57,631 nt of DNA. Source: JBDKFK01 sp039798745 (GTDB lineage: Bacteria > Patescibacteriota > Microgenomatia > UBA1406 > GWC2-37-13). The notes below the pieces were generated by a model. The model saw only the letters and a list, made by a program, of their open reading frames with translations, had not been told where the DNA came from and ran no database searches. The stretch lies in contig JBDKFK010000008.1 of assembly GCA_039798745.1 (NCBI GenBank), positions 1 to 57,631 on the forward strand, given 5' to 3'. Position numbers and translations under genes: made by a program. This document shows positions 24,547 through 32,613 of the stretch, in pieces (within the stretch, counting starts at the first letter, position 1; every line of letters begins with the position of its first letter).

Positions 24547-26691
24547 ATGGATGAACAAGTAAGCCATGGCAACGTACATGAAGAATCTTCTCATTTGAAA
24601 CGTGTAAAAGAACGATTGACCTCGCTTGTAACAGAAGCACCCAAAGCCATAGGAACGGCAAGAGAGAAACTTCCTTTTAATGTAGCCGAAAGAACAGCAA
24701 GAACTATATGGAGTAAAATCAAACGAGAGAAGCGGGAAAACACAGTGACAACCGAAGATGAGAAACCCATTACAAAATGGGAAGAGGCTGCTCTCCTTCT
24801 GGATCATCCTCCACTTCCCAACCTTCACACAACAGAACAGATGCTCCGTAGCGCCTCGGCGCTTGTTCGAACGGAACGTGAGCATAAAATGACAAGCTTA
24901 GGACTTTTGCTTCATGAACTGGGATTCGCCCGTCGACAACAAAAAGCGGTAGAAAGAATTGTTATGGCTAATAATCAAGCGCTAGAAACTGGCAAGGTTA
25001 GAGAAGTACGCAATCCTACGACAGAAGGTTTCGAAGCGTACATGGCGGGTAATGAAGTATCACTTCCGTTCAGTACAAATCATGCCGAAGTCCTTAAGGA
25101 CGATGAACATAAAACAAACGATGTTGACCGTACGGCATCTCTCATTGCGGCATTGGCACTTGTACGGAATGAAGTGCGGAGCGAGAAATGGGAGCCGGAA
25201 CTCAGTAGGAAGAGACCTCTTGAGATGCGCGGGTATAAACGAGCGTTCAGTAAACGTGAATCAGGTGAAAAGGGTGATTCACTGGTGAGTGTCATAGATT
25301 CCGACCATGTTACTGTAGTTATTGATGGTTCATTTTTCACATTAAATCTTTTTTATCCTGATGGTACAGCTCTTACTCCAGGTGAAATAAAGGCGAATAT
25401 TGAAGCCATGAAAACTACGGTTCAGGAACCAGCAGAAATCGGCGCGGGAGTGATAACTACCATGAATAGACGTGATTTGTGGCAAGTACGGGAAGATATG
25501 AAGAAAAATCCAGACAACTTGGCCGCGCTTGATCGTATTGATAAAAGTCTATGGACGTTCATATTAGACACTGAGGCTCATCCTGCAAGTTTGGAAGAGA
25601 CTTCGTCGTTGATGCAGTATGGTACATATAAATTTGGTGAGGATGAAGAGATCTTTGTGGATGATAATGTGAAAAAATATGGAGTATTTAACATTAACGG
25701 GACAAATCAGTATATCAGTCCCGGCGGCTGGTATGATGGACATTCTATCCGTGTCGCGGCTAATGGAAAAGCAGGCGCTAATTTTGAACATCTGGCGATC
25801 GACGGCTCCGAAGGAATGTGGTTGCTGAACGAAATAGGTGAAGTGGCTCGTCAGATTGAGATTGTTGATTCAACTGATAATAAGCCATTAGCATTTGAAC
25901 CCATAACGCTTAGTGTGCCGGAGCCGGCATTGAGAGAAGCAATTATAGGATACTTGGCCGAGATCGAAAAGCAACAGATAGGTTTGTTGGAAGTGGAGAT
26001 GAAGCACAGCAGTGCCAATTATTTTGATTCAACCATTCAGATTGCGTTAGCGGCTGCGCAGTATGAGGTCAACGGCAATAAGCCATCGTTTGCTATTGAA
26101 CCTATGAATCTTAGACATCAGATGGGCGGTCGACTGGGTTACGGACTGCTTAACCTTCACGCTATACAGAAGTACGTGGAGTGGATGGTTGCTCATCCGG
26201 AAAGGTATCCTGATGGCGTTATGACGTCTCTAGATGATATGAAAACACCGCTACATGTAGAAGGAGTATCTCTCAACCGTGACGCCAGAAATAGTCACAC
26301 AGGTATGCTTAAAGAAGTAAAAGAAGGCAACGCACCCTTAAATCATATAACAACTCTGACGGGCATATTTAAGGATGAACTTGCGGAAAAAGGTGCGTAT
26401 ATACGTGATGTTGAAGCATTCTTTACCGCTCTGGATTCGGGTTTATACCAGATGGTCAGAGGCAATGTTATGACAAACGGTGGATCACGTGACAATATTG
26501 CCTCTTTTATGACGATCGCCTCAATGAGTGCTGATGGTATTGGTATAGGCTATAGTAAGCAGGATGATGCGCGAAAGATAGTATTTACTATTCGAGCCAA
26601 AGGACAATCACAAGAACGTGTTGAGGCCCTAAAAAAAGCCATTCCCAAATATCTAGACTATGTGTTAAGAGATCAGTTAAATCAATATTAA
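24547..26691 (+). CDS. Carnitine/choline O-acyltransferase family protein with altered acceptor motif
   Basis: The 714-residue protein aligns by motif to the whole carnitine acyltransferase family: LPNLHTTEQMLRSASALV, an RTASLIAALALVRNEV helix, PLEMRGYKRAF, HVTVVIDGSFFTLNL, the R-x-x-W-x-x-R-x-x-(M) region, LDRIDKSLWTFILD, and the catalytic EHLAIDG (His415, Asp419). The C-terminal GIGIGYSKQDD corresponds to the family GYGxxY motif. The carnitine-binding TET motif after GR is replaced by LGY, so the acyl acceptor is probably not carnitine. The family transfers acyl groups between CoA and a small alcohol. An 80-residue basic N-terminal extension is present. The start at 24547 is an ATG; an earlier GTG is less likely. 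The next gene starts after 1 bp. Confidence 0.82.
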   Translation: MDEQVSHGNVHEESSHLKRVKERLTSLVTEAPKAIGTAREKLPFNVAERTARTIWSKIKREKRENTVTTEDEKPITKWEEAALLLDHPPLPNLHTTEQMLRSASALVRTEREHKMTSLGLLLHELGFARRQQKAVERIVMANNQALETGKVREVRNPTTEGFEAYMAGNEVSLPFSTNHAEVLKDDEHKTNDVDRTASLIAALALVRNEVRSEKWEPELSRKRPLEMRGYKRAFSKRESGEKGDSLVSVIDSDHVTVVIDGSFFTLNLFYPDGTALTPGEIKANIEAMKTTVQEPAEIGAGVITTMNRRDLWQVREDMKKNPDNLAALDRIDKSLWTFILDTEAHPASLEETSSLMQYGTYKFGEDEEIFVDDNVKKYGVFNINGTNQYISPGGWYDGHSIRVAANGKAGANFEHLAIDGSEGMWLLNEIGEVARQIEIVDSTDNKPLAFEPITLSVPEPALREAIIGYLAEIEKQQIGLLEVEMKHSSANYFDSTIQIALAAAQYEVNGNKPSFAIEPMNLRHQMGGRLGYGLLNLHAIQKYVEWMVAHPERYPDGVMTSLDDMKTPLHVEGVSLNRDARNSHTGMLKEVKEGNAPLNHITTLTGIFKDELAEKGAYIRDVEAFFTALDSGLYQMVRGNVMTNGGSRDNIASFMTIASMSADGIGIGYSKQDDARKIVFTIRAKGQSQERVEALKKAIPKYLDYVLRDQLNQY

Positions 26692-26692
26692 T

Positions 26693-27514
26693 ATGCTATA
26701 CGAAGATTCCATATTCGACTTTATATCAACGGTAGGGAGATTGCGCATACTTACTCTGGACGGTCCTCAACGGTTTGAACACTATCATGAGCTAATCGAA
26801 AAGTTGGTTTTTCTCACTAACTTTCTCAGGTCAACAACGAAAAGAGATGAAAGCGTACATATTATGAACGTTCTCCAAGAATGGAAAAGCGATTTTCATA
26901 TATTCTTTGCCGACTCAACGTATCATTACGAGTACCTGGCTGCCCAACGATTTCTTGATGGTACGATTAATTTTGATGATTTTGTAACGCATCGGTACCG
27001 GCTTCTAATAAGCTATGAGCAGGCTCTTATTAAAAAGTACATGAAACAGTCGTCCCACAAATATCTGTTTGTCGGTGGAGGGCCATTTCCTGTAAGCGCG
27101 ATACTTATGGCAATGACTCTGAAAAATGTTGCTATTTATATACTGGATCAATCTCCTGAGGCCTGTATAACAGCGACTGACATAATACAGAAGATGCATC
27201 TTCAGAATAATATACATGTATTGCCGCCGGTTAAAGTAGAAGAATACAAAGATATAAACGCGTATGATGTAATTCATTTTGCCTCAATGGTAGGTCTGAG
27301 TGAGGAAGAAAAGGCTGCTATCTACCGATCAACGGCACAGCATCTTGCTTCTCATAAGCATATACTTACCCGGTGCTCTTCATCATATTCCATGTCATCT
27401 ATGCTCTATGCGGGTTTTCCTGAGCTTGTGCTGAAGGATGTATTTACAGTGAAAGAGACACAGGAATATCAACAGCCGGTCATTGTGTCAAATATACTTA
27501 TCGAAAGGATCTAG
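26693..27514 (+). CDS. Nicotianamine synthase-like SAM-dependent aminocarboxypropyl transferase
   Basis: The 273-residue protein has a helical N-domain (1-120) and a Rossmann domain with YLFVGGGPFPVSAI (124-137), LDQSPEA (151-157) and YDVIHFASMVGLSEEEKAAI (191-210), then a CSSSYSMSSMLYAGFP region corresponding to the NAS RSAHG-x-R-x-LYP motif and VIVSNILIER matching the family NSVI end. NAS/CntL enzymes move aminobutyrate from SAM to an amine to make metallophores. The ATG directly follows the acyltransferase stop, so they are coupled. Activity on a new acceptor is inference; a plain class I methyltransferase is the alternative. Confidence 0.72.
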   Translation: MLYEDSIFDFISTVGRLRILTLDGPQRFEHYHELIEKLVFLTNFLRSTTKRDESVHIMNVLQEWKSDFHIFFADSTYHYEYLAAQRFLDGTINFDDFVTHRYRLLISYEQALIKKYMKQSSHKYLFVGGGPFPVSAILMAMTLKNVAIYILDQSPEACITATDIIQKMHLQNNIHVLPPVKVEEYKDINAYDVIHFASMVGLSEEEKAAIYRSTAQHLASHKHILTRCSSSYSMSSMLYAGFPELVLKDVFTVKETQEYQQPVIVSNILIERI

Positions 27515-27521
27515 TCTGCTC

Positions 27522-29765
27522 TCAGGCTTCTTTTTTTGGAAATCTTACTTTGTATTTTTCGCCGTATTTCATAAATTCGTGCGCAAGTTGTCGTTTATGG
27601 CTTCCTCCTTCAAACAAGCGCAACGCCTCAGTAAAATTGTGTCTATAATCAGCATTTCCCGACAAAATATCCTGCATGGCACGTCGTTCCTGCGATTTCA
27701 TGAGAGCTCCTATCGCAAACGGAAACTCCTGAAAGCAGTCTTGACCCAGAAGAGCGTGTCCTGCCGGTAACTCAAACGCGGGCACTTCCGCAGCCTGATC
27801 ATGTATTTCTCTCCATAAATCCTTATCTCTGACCAATAAATCCTGATTACCTACAAATTCTGCTACATAGCCACGAGCCATATGCAGGAGTTCCAAACCG
27901 CGCTGACTGGGGCGTCGTGTATGATTAATCGCTTGTCGTTGCCAGTCTAAAGCAGAGCCGTTTCCTGCCTGTGTAAAGCCTTCCGCGTGTGCGAGCGCAG
28001 CTGTCTGAATCCATTTTTCATCACTGGTAAGAGGCGTGTCTTTGGGAAATATTTTTCCCGTATAGAGCTTTGAAAAGAACTCAAATGTTGTTTTCAAAGG
28101 TTCAACCTTGCCGGCATTCAGTTTATGCATAATAGACCCGAGGCCAAGCATATTGCGTGAAACAAAAAACCCAATACGCTGTTTCCGTGTTTTCTTCAGG
28201 TCCGCGATATGAGTTTCCAAGGGAGGCGTGATAGCCGACTGACTCTTTGCTGTTTTCATTTCTTCTATCTGACTTGGTGTTACCATCGAGAACCAACACG
28301 TGTCGGCCATAGCTGGCGTAATAGCTAGCGTATAGGGCAGATATGAATCCATATGATCAATCTCATCCTGTGTAAGCGGTGCGCCCTTTATATGCTCAGC
28401 TGCTTCCAACCGTTTCATAATAGCAAGGACACACGCCCATCCTCCCATTGACCAGCCTGCCTCAATATTTGTGTGCATCACGGTTGAAGCAAAATCTATC
28501 TGATTCGCGTAGCAATCGTAGGTATCTTCAATATTAGGGTTCATTGCCCTGACCTCGGCGGGTGCCATATTTCCATTTATGCCCATACCGTCCATAACAA
28601 CTGTCCAGACACGGGGAGGCGGAAGCTGTTGTTCTTTTCCGAGTGCCCTATTTAAGCTGGCCAGCACCTTAGCAGTTCCTGCATCCAAGCTCTGAGGTTT
28701 TTGTGTGCTCGCGCGTTCCAGAGACTGGCGGATTGTGAGCGCCATACGCTCTGTAGGTATTTTCATAAGATCACCAAAACCTGTATATCCATGATTGCCC
28801 TGTATAACCATCCATTGTTGACCCTTATTTTTTAATGGAGGTTCAAGATTAAAAATTTCACGAAAGGTTTTATCTGCCCCCACTGAATTCACAATACCCC
28901 GACTTACACCGGCTTCGCTATAGAGAGCTTTCATAATATGTGGATTAAGATTATCTCCTAACAATTCTTTTATACGTTGATCGTTGTCAGCACCGGGCGT
29001 TCTGGGAGCAGATAGCACACCCAATGTATTTGCGTCGATATCGGTATACCATTTCATGGGCGCGTCTTTGCACCCGGTGTCATACATGTATGTAGTTTCC
29101 AGAAATACTTCGATATCTTTTGCCAGTTCCTGTGCTTCATGCGATCGCTTATCATTTAAGGGTGATGTTATTTTTCTCCAGTCCTCCAGACTCACACTCA
29201 GCTCAAGCTGAGTAACTTTGTGCTGTTCACCAAACTGATCTCTTATCTCGGTTTCTACTACCCTGGCTTTTTTCCATAGTTTATCTACGGGAAAATTTTC
29301 AAGTTCGGCCTTGTGTTTATATTTTTCAAGCCCTTCACGCTGAAACTCCACACCGATAGGGTCACCGTTTAAAGGATTTGTCTTGATATCTGCTCCCATC
29401 GATAGCAAAATTCGATAGAAACTATCAAGTTTTGCTCCGTCAGTATGCCTTCGCAGCTGTTGTAGCATTTCAGGTATCTTGTCCGTTTTTGTAACGAGAT
29501 ACCTATATACATATTGAGCCAGGTCTTTCCTTTCTCCGACAGCCTGCTCTATAAGGGTAGGTTTTTCCCGCGCTCGTTCAAGATCATCGGGCATAATTAC
29601 TTCGGGTGTTTGTGCGAGTCCACGATGTCTTTCAAGGTCTGTTGCGGCTATCTGACCTTCGTTGTTTAGCGCGGCTCTATGTTGGACCGCGTCATGTGAT
29701 TCGGCCAGCTCGTACTCCGAGGTAAACTTAGTTGTTTCGTCTCTTTCACTGCGTTCAGGAGCCAT
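27522..29765 (-). CDS. Very large alpha/beta hydrolase-like protein
   Basis: The 747-residue protein has no signal peptide. Residues 1-320 are charged and helical and unrecognised. From about 325 the order of motifs fits an alpha/beta hydrolase: VIQGNHGYTG (oxyanion loop), WTVVMDGMGINGN, YANQIDFASTVM, and the nucleophile elbow GWSMGGWACV with Ser439. AGHALLGQD near residue 670 offers a plausible catalytic His. Such enzymes include thioesterases and acyl hydrolases. It is the last gene of the leftward glycan operon and converges, with 7 bp between, on the NAS-like gene. The link to the acyltransferase is inferred from proximity. Confidence 0.65.
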   Translation of the reverse strand: MAPERSERDETTKFTSEYELAESHDAVQHRAALNNEGQIAATDLERHRGLAQTPEVIMPDDLERAREKPTLIEQAVGERKDLAQYVYRYLVTKTDKIPEMLQQLRRHTDGAKLDSFYRILLSMGADIKTNPLNGDPIGVEFQREGLEKYKHKAELENFPVDKLWKKARVVETEIRDQFGEQHKVTQLELSVSLEDWRKITSPLNDKRSHEAQELAKDIEVFLETTYMYDTGCKDAPMKWYTDIDANTLGVLSAPRTPGADNDQRIKELLGDNLNPHIMKALYSEAGVSRGIVNSVGADKTFREIFNLEPPLKNKGQQWMVIQGNHGYTGFGDLMKIPTERMALTIRQSLERASTQKPQSLDAGTAKVLASLNRALGKEQQLPPPRVWTVVMDGMGINGNMAPAEVRAMNPNIEDTYDCYANQIDFASTVMHTNIEAGWSMGGWACVLAIMKRLEAAEHIKGAPLTQDEIDHMDSYLPYTLAITPAMADTCWFSMVTPSQIEEMKTAKSQSAITPPLETHIADLKKTRKQRIGFFVSRNMLGLGSIMHKLNAGKVEPLKTTFEFFSKLYTGKIFPKDTPLTSDEKWIQTAALAHAEGFTQAGNGSALDWQRQAINHTRRPSQRGLELLHMARGYVAEFVGNQDLLVRDKDLWREIHDQAAEVPAFELPAGHALLGQDCFQEFPFAIGALMKSQERRAMQDILSGNADYRHNFTEALRLFEGGSHKRQLAHEFMKYGEKYKVRFPKKEA

Positions 29766-29766
29766 A

Positions 29767-30549
29767 TTATTTCTTAATAGATTCTAAGTATTTGGCATAC
29801 AGCATGAATTCATACCATGCGCGCATACCTCCTGCCACGATACCCCGCAGGCCATCTCTATATCCGTTATTCCAGAAAATCCATCGCAGAAAAATATAGG
29901 GAGGAAGAAAAAGCATCTTCATTACTGCTTGTATATATGAGTCATTGAGTTCACTAATCTGAATGGAGGTGTAGATGTTAAATTTGTCGACAGCTACTTT
30001 AAGGGTAGGATGTGAGTAATGATTGAGTGCATGTGTAAGCTCCGCGGTTTCCCCTTTAACCGACAGCTGTTCATGTACATGTACGATGGGATCATATCTT
30101 GCCGAATCCCGACGGAATAATCGTATCAGGCGATCATATGCCCAGTCCCCGCCTTTCAGAAACCCTCCCCAGAAGTATTGGTTTCGGGGAACTCCATACG
30201 CAACCGGACTTCGCTGAAGCTTCGCCCGGCTGGCCAAAATGTTTTCAATCTCGTTTTTGAGCTCAGGAGTGACCTCTTCATCGGCGTCTATACGAAGAAT
30301 CCAATCTGTCTTGCTGTGATCTATTGCCCAGTTGATATTTTTTTGTACTGCAATAAAATCATTTTTTTCAGAAGTATATTTTTCTACTACCTCGGCGCCT
30401 AGTTTTTTTGCGAGGGCGGAAGTATTATCGTTACCCATAGACATTACAACGACGTTATCGCACCACGAAAGGCTTTTTATACATCGTTCTATATTTTTTT
30501 CTTCATTCCTGGCTGGAATAACTGCGGTGATTGTCTCGCTTTTGTTCAT
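29767..30549 (-). CDS. GT2 glycosyltransferase, WaaE/KdtX-like
   Basis: The 260-residue enzyme has TAVIPARNEEKNIERCIKSL, WCDNVVVM, the DADEEVTPEL metal motif, and a conserved HVHEQLSV segment, matching the LPS core beta-1,4-glucosyltransferase type. A C-terminal amphipathic or short hydrophobic helix (PPYIFLRWIFW) suggests membrane attachment. A GTG at 30558 is an alternative start, but TATAAT 9 bp before the ATG at 30549 supports this one. The hydrolase gene follows after 1 bp. Confidence 0.87.
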   Translation of the reverse strand: MNKSETITAVIPARNEEKNIERCIKSLSWCDNVVVMSMGNDNTSALAKKLGAEVVEKYTSEKNDFIAVQKNINWAIDHSKTDWILRIDADEEVTPELKNEIENILASRAKLQRSPVAYGVPRNQYFWGGFLKGGDWAYDRLIRLFRRDSARYDPIVHVHEQLSVKGETAELTHALNHYSHPTLKVAVDKFNIYTSIQISELNDSYIQAVMKMLFLPPYIFLRWIFWNNGYRDGLRGIVAGGMRAWYEFMLYAKYLESIKK

Positions 30550-30558
30550 ACTAAACAC

Positions 30559-30564
30559 ATTATA
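30559..30564 (-). promoter_or_regulatory. -10 box of the 30549 gene
   Basis: Perfect minus-strand TATAAT 9 bp before the ATG; would allow separate expression of the last GT2 and the hydrolase. Confidence 0.45.
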
Positions 30565-30576
30565 CTCGTTTGAGTA

Positions 30577-31368
30577 CTAATGAAAAAGCTTTAGCGTGTC
30601 ATTAAGCATGCAGATCAAGGGTCCTCTATATTTTCTCAGATATGTCCGGAGTCCATTCAGATAGTTGGTGTTTTTCTGTTGGTGGTCCTTATTTGAACTG
30701 CCTCCGCCGTAGTGTGTTACGTGTGCTTGAGGAACATATAGAATTTTTATTCCCGCAGCATGAAGCCGATAACAGAAGTCGATGTCTTCAAAATACATAA
30801 AATACGACCTATCATCGAGTCGGCCTATACGTTTAAATACTGATGATCGAACAAGAAGCGCTGCTCCAGTCGCGATATCAACAGAGATCGGGTTTCTTAT
30901 GTCCGATCCATCAATCATGCGCGGACGCGCCAGTAAATAATTAACAGGAGATCTTAATAAACTATCAAAATAGCCGACATTATGTTCTGGTATGCCCTTG
31001 TTTCCCAGGGCAGGCGCTGATACATGATAGTTGTTCTCTTCGGTAGTTTTAACGAGTTCATAAATCGCGTCCCACGTAGTCAATGTATCGCTGTTGAGAA
31101 GAAACACCCACTCCCCTTTCGCCAGTTCAATGCCTTTATTATTTCCACCGGCAAAGCCCAAATTTTTGCCTGCATAGACATATTTTGTATTAGGATACTT
31201 TTTCTTGATATCTGCTCCAAGTGTTTGTTCAGGGCTGTTGTCCACCACAATTATTTCAGCATTCTTTTGATGCGGCAGTGAGTTGAGCAGGTTAAGTACT
31301 AACTCATTTGTTTTATAGTTTACGATGACGACGCTGATACGGATAGTTTTTTCTTGTAATACTGCCAT
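30577..31368 (-). CDS. GT2 glycosyltransferase, rhamnosyltransferase-like
   Basis: The 263-residue enzyme has VVIVNYKTNELV, VVDNSPEQ, GFAGGNNKGIE, the LLNSDT metal motif and a YFMYFEDIDFCYRLHAAG acceptor region, as in WbbL-type rhamnosyl and related transferases. The ATG lies within the end of the flippase gene (49-bp overlap), suggesting coupling. Confidence 0.88.
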   Translation of the reverse strand: MAVLQEKTIRISVVIVNYKTNELVLNLLNSLPHQKNAEIIVVDNSPEQTLGADIKKKYPNTKYVYAGKNLGFAGGNNKGIELAKGEWVFLLNSDTLTTWDAIYELVKTTEENNYHVSAPALGNKGIPEHNVGYFDSLLRSPVNYLLARPRMIDGSDIRNPISVDIATGAALLVRSSVFKRIGRLDDRSYFMYFEDIDFCYRLHAAGIKILYVPQAHVTHYGGGSSNKDHQQKNTNYLNGLRTYLRKYRGPLICMLNDTLKLFH

Positions 31369-32609
31369 AGTATTTCACTTCCTGCAATGCCTCCAAACAG
31401 AAGAACTAATAAACCCGAGGTAATAGCGGGTAACGGGCCAAACTGAGATAGCACAAGAGACCCTGTAATCCAGGCGCATACAAGTGCTGTAATGTGGATG
31501 CATGCAATTGTCCATTGTTTCCTGATAGCCAGCAGAGGTTGGAAAAAAATATTATTTACACCCCAGCCGATAGCCGGCAGGACAAAGAGTGGAAGGAGGG
31601 AAATACTTATATCAGCGTCATGAGGTGTAAATTTACCCCCTACAAATAATATACGTATTATAAAAGGAGAAAAAAGCATAAGCAGTATTGTTATAAAAAT
31701 AGAAAGTCCGACCGCGCCTAGCTTTGATTTGTTAATTATCTTGAAAGCTTTTTCGTACTCTTTAGCATTCATATATTCGACCAGATGCGGAAGAAGGAGA
31801 ACCTGAATACCTATGGTAGTTACTCCTGTAGCCAACGCGAATATTTTGGATATGAGGTTAAGATACACCAGATAGCCGGTAGGCATATGCGCTCCAAATG
31901 AACGAATCATCACAGCGTCCGAACGGAGTGCAATATTACCTATAATGAGCGGAATCCATGCCAGGAGCAACGGTACTATATCTATACGAGTAAACTGAAA
32001 CGAAAATAATGGTGCCGGAAGAATGAATGCTATCTGTATAAGAATATTTGCCACAAACGCGATAACCAGTGCCCATATACCAAAGTACGGTGCCAGCAAG
32101 AGTATGATCCCTACATTGGCAGCACTGCCGATAGCCTGCGCCAGAGGAAACCGTATAAACTGTTTATGTGTATAAAAGTATGTTCCAAAGACTGTCGCGA
32201 TTACACTCAAAGGTACGCTATATAGCATGTAAGACATCTGTATTGCCACCTCAGTTATAAACGCGGCCGATCTACCCCTATACAATAGTTCACTCAGCGG
32301 ATGTGTGAAAAATCCACCTAACGCGGCTATTATGAATGATAGAAAAGTAAGTGCGATAAGATGCGACATAAAATAGCCATCCGCTTGACTCTCATCCTTT
32401 GACTTTTTCCCCGCATACAACGGAAGAAACGCGTCATTCAGCGTCCCATAAATGACTGTAACCAGAATTGTCGGAACCGCGACCGCCGCAAGGAATATAT
32501 CAAGATCTACGTTAGCTCCGAAGATACGCGTTACAACAATCTGGCTAATAAGCTGAATGAGCGTAGAAATTACAAAAATAAGTGTTATAAACGACCCTTT
32601 TTTTAACAT
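31320..32609 (-). CDS. murJ-like: MurJ/MviN-family lipid-linked flippase
   Basis: The 429-residue protein has 12-14 hydrophobic helices and the MurJ pattern: VTRIFGANVDLDIFLAA in helix 1-2, NDAFLPLY, and a CPATGWGVNN-like GWGVNNIFFQPLLA helix. MurJ flips lipid II, but members in glycan clusters may export other lipid-linked sugars. It is shorter than most MurJ proteins (about 510). It lies in a glycan operon rather than with cell-wall genes. Confidence 0.82.
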   Translation of the reverse strand: MLKKGSFITLIFVISTLIQLISQIVVTRIFGANVDLDIFLAAVAVPTILVTVIYGTLNDAFLPLYAGKKSKDESQADGYFMSHLIALTFLSFIIAALGGFFTHPLSELLYRGRSAAFITEVAIQMSYMLYSVPLSVIATVFGTYFYTHKQFIRFPLAQAIGSAANVGIILLLAPYFGIWALVIAFVANILIQIAFILPAPLFSFQFTRIDIVPLLLAWIPLIIGNIALRSDAVMIRSFGAHMPTGYLVYLNLISKIFALATGVTTIGIQVLLLPHLVEYMNAKEYEKAFKIINKSKLGAVGLSIFITILLMLFSPFIIRILFVGGKFTPHDADISISLLPLFVLPAIGWGVNNIFFQPLLAIRKQWTIACIHITALVCAWITGSLVLSQFGPLPAITSGLLVLLFGGIAGSEILWQYYKKKLSVSASSS

Positions 32610-32613
32610 AGTA

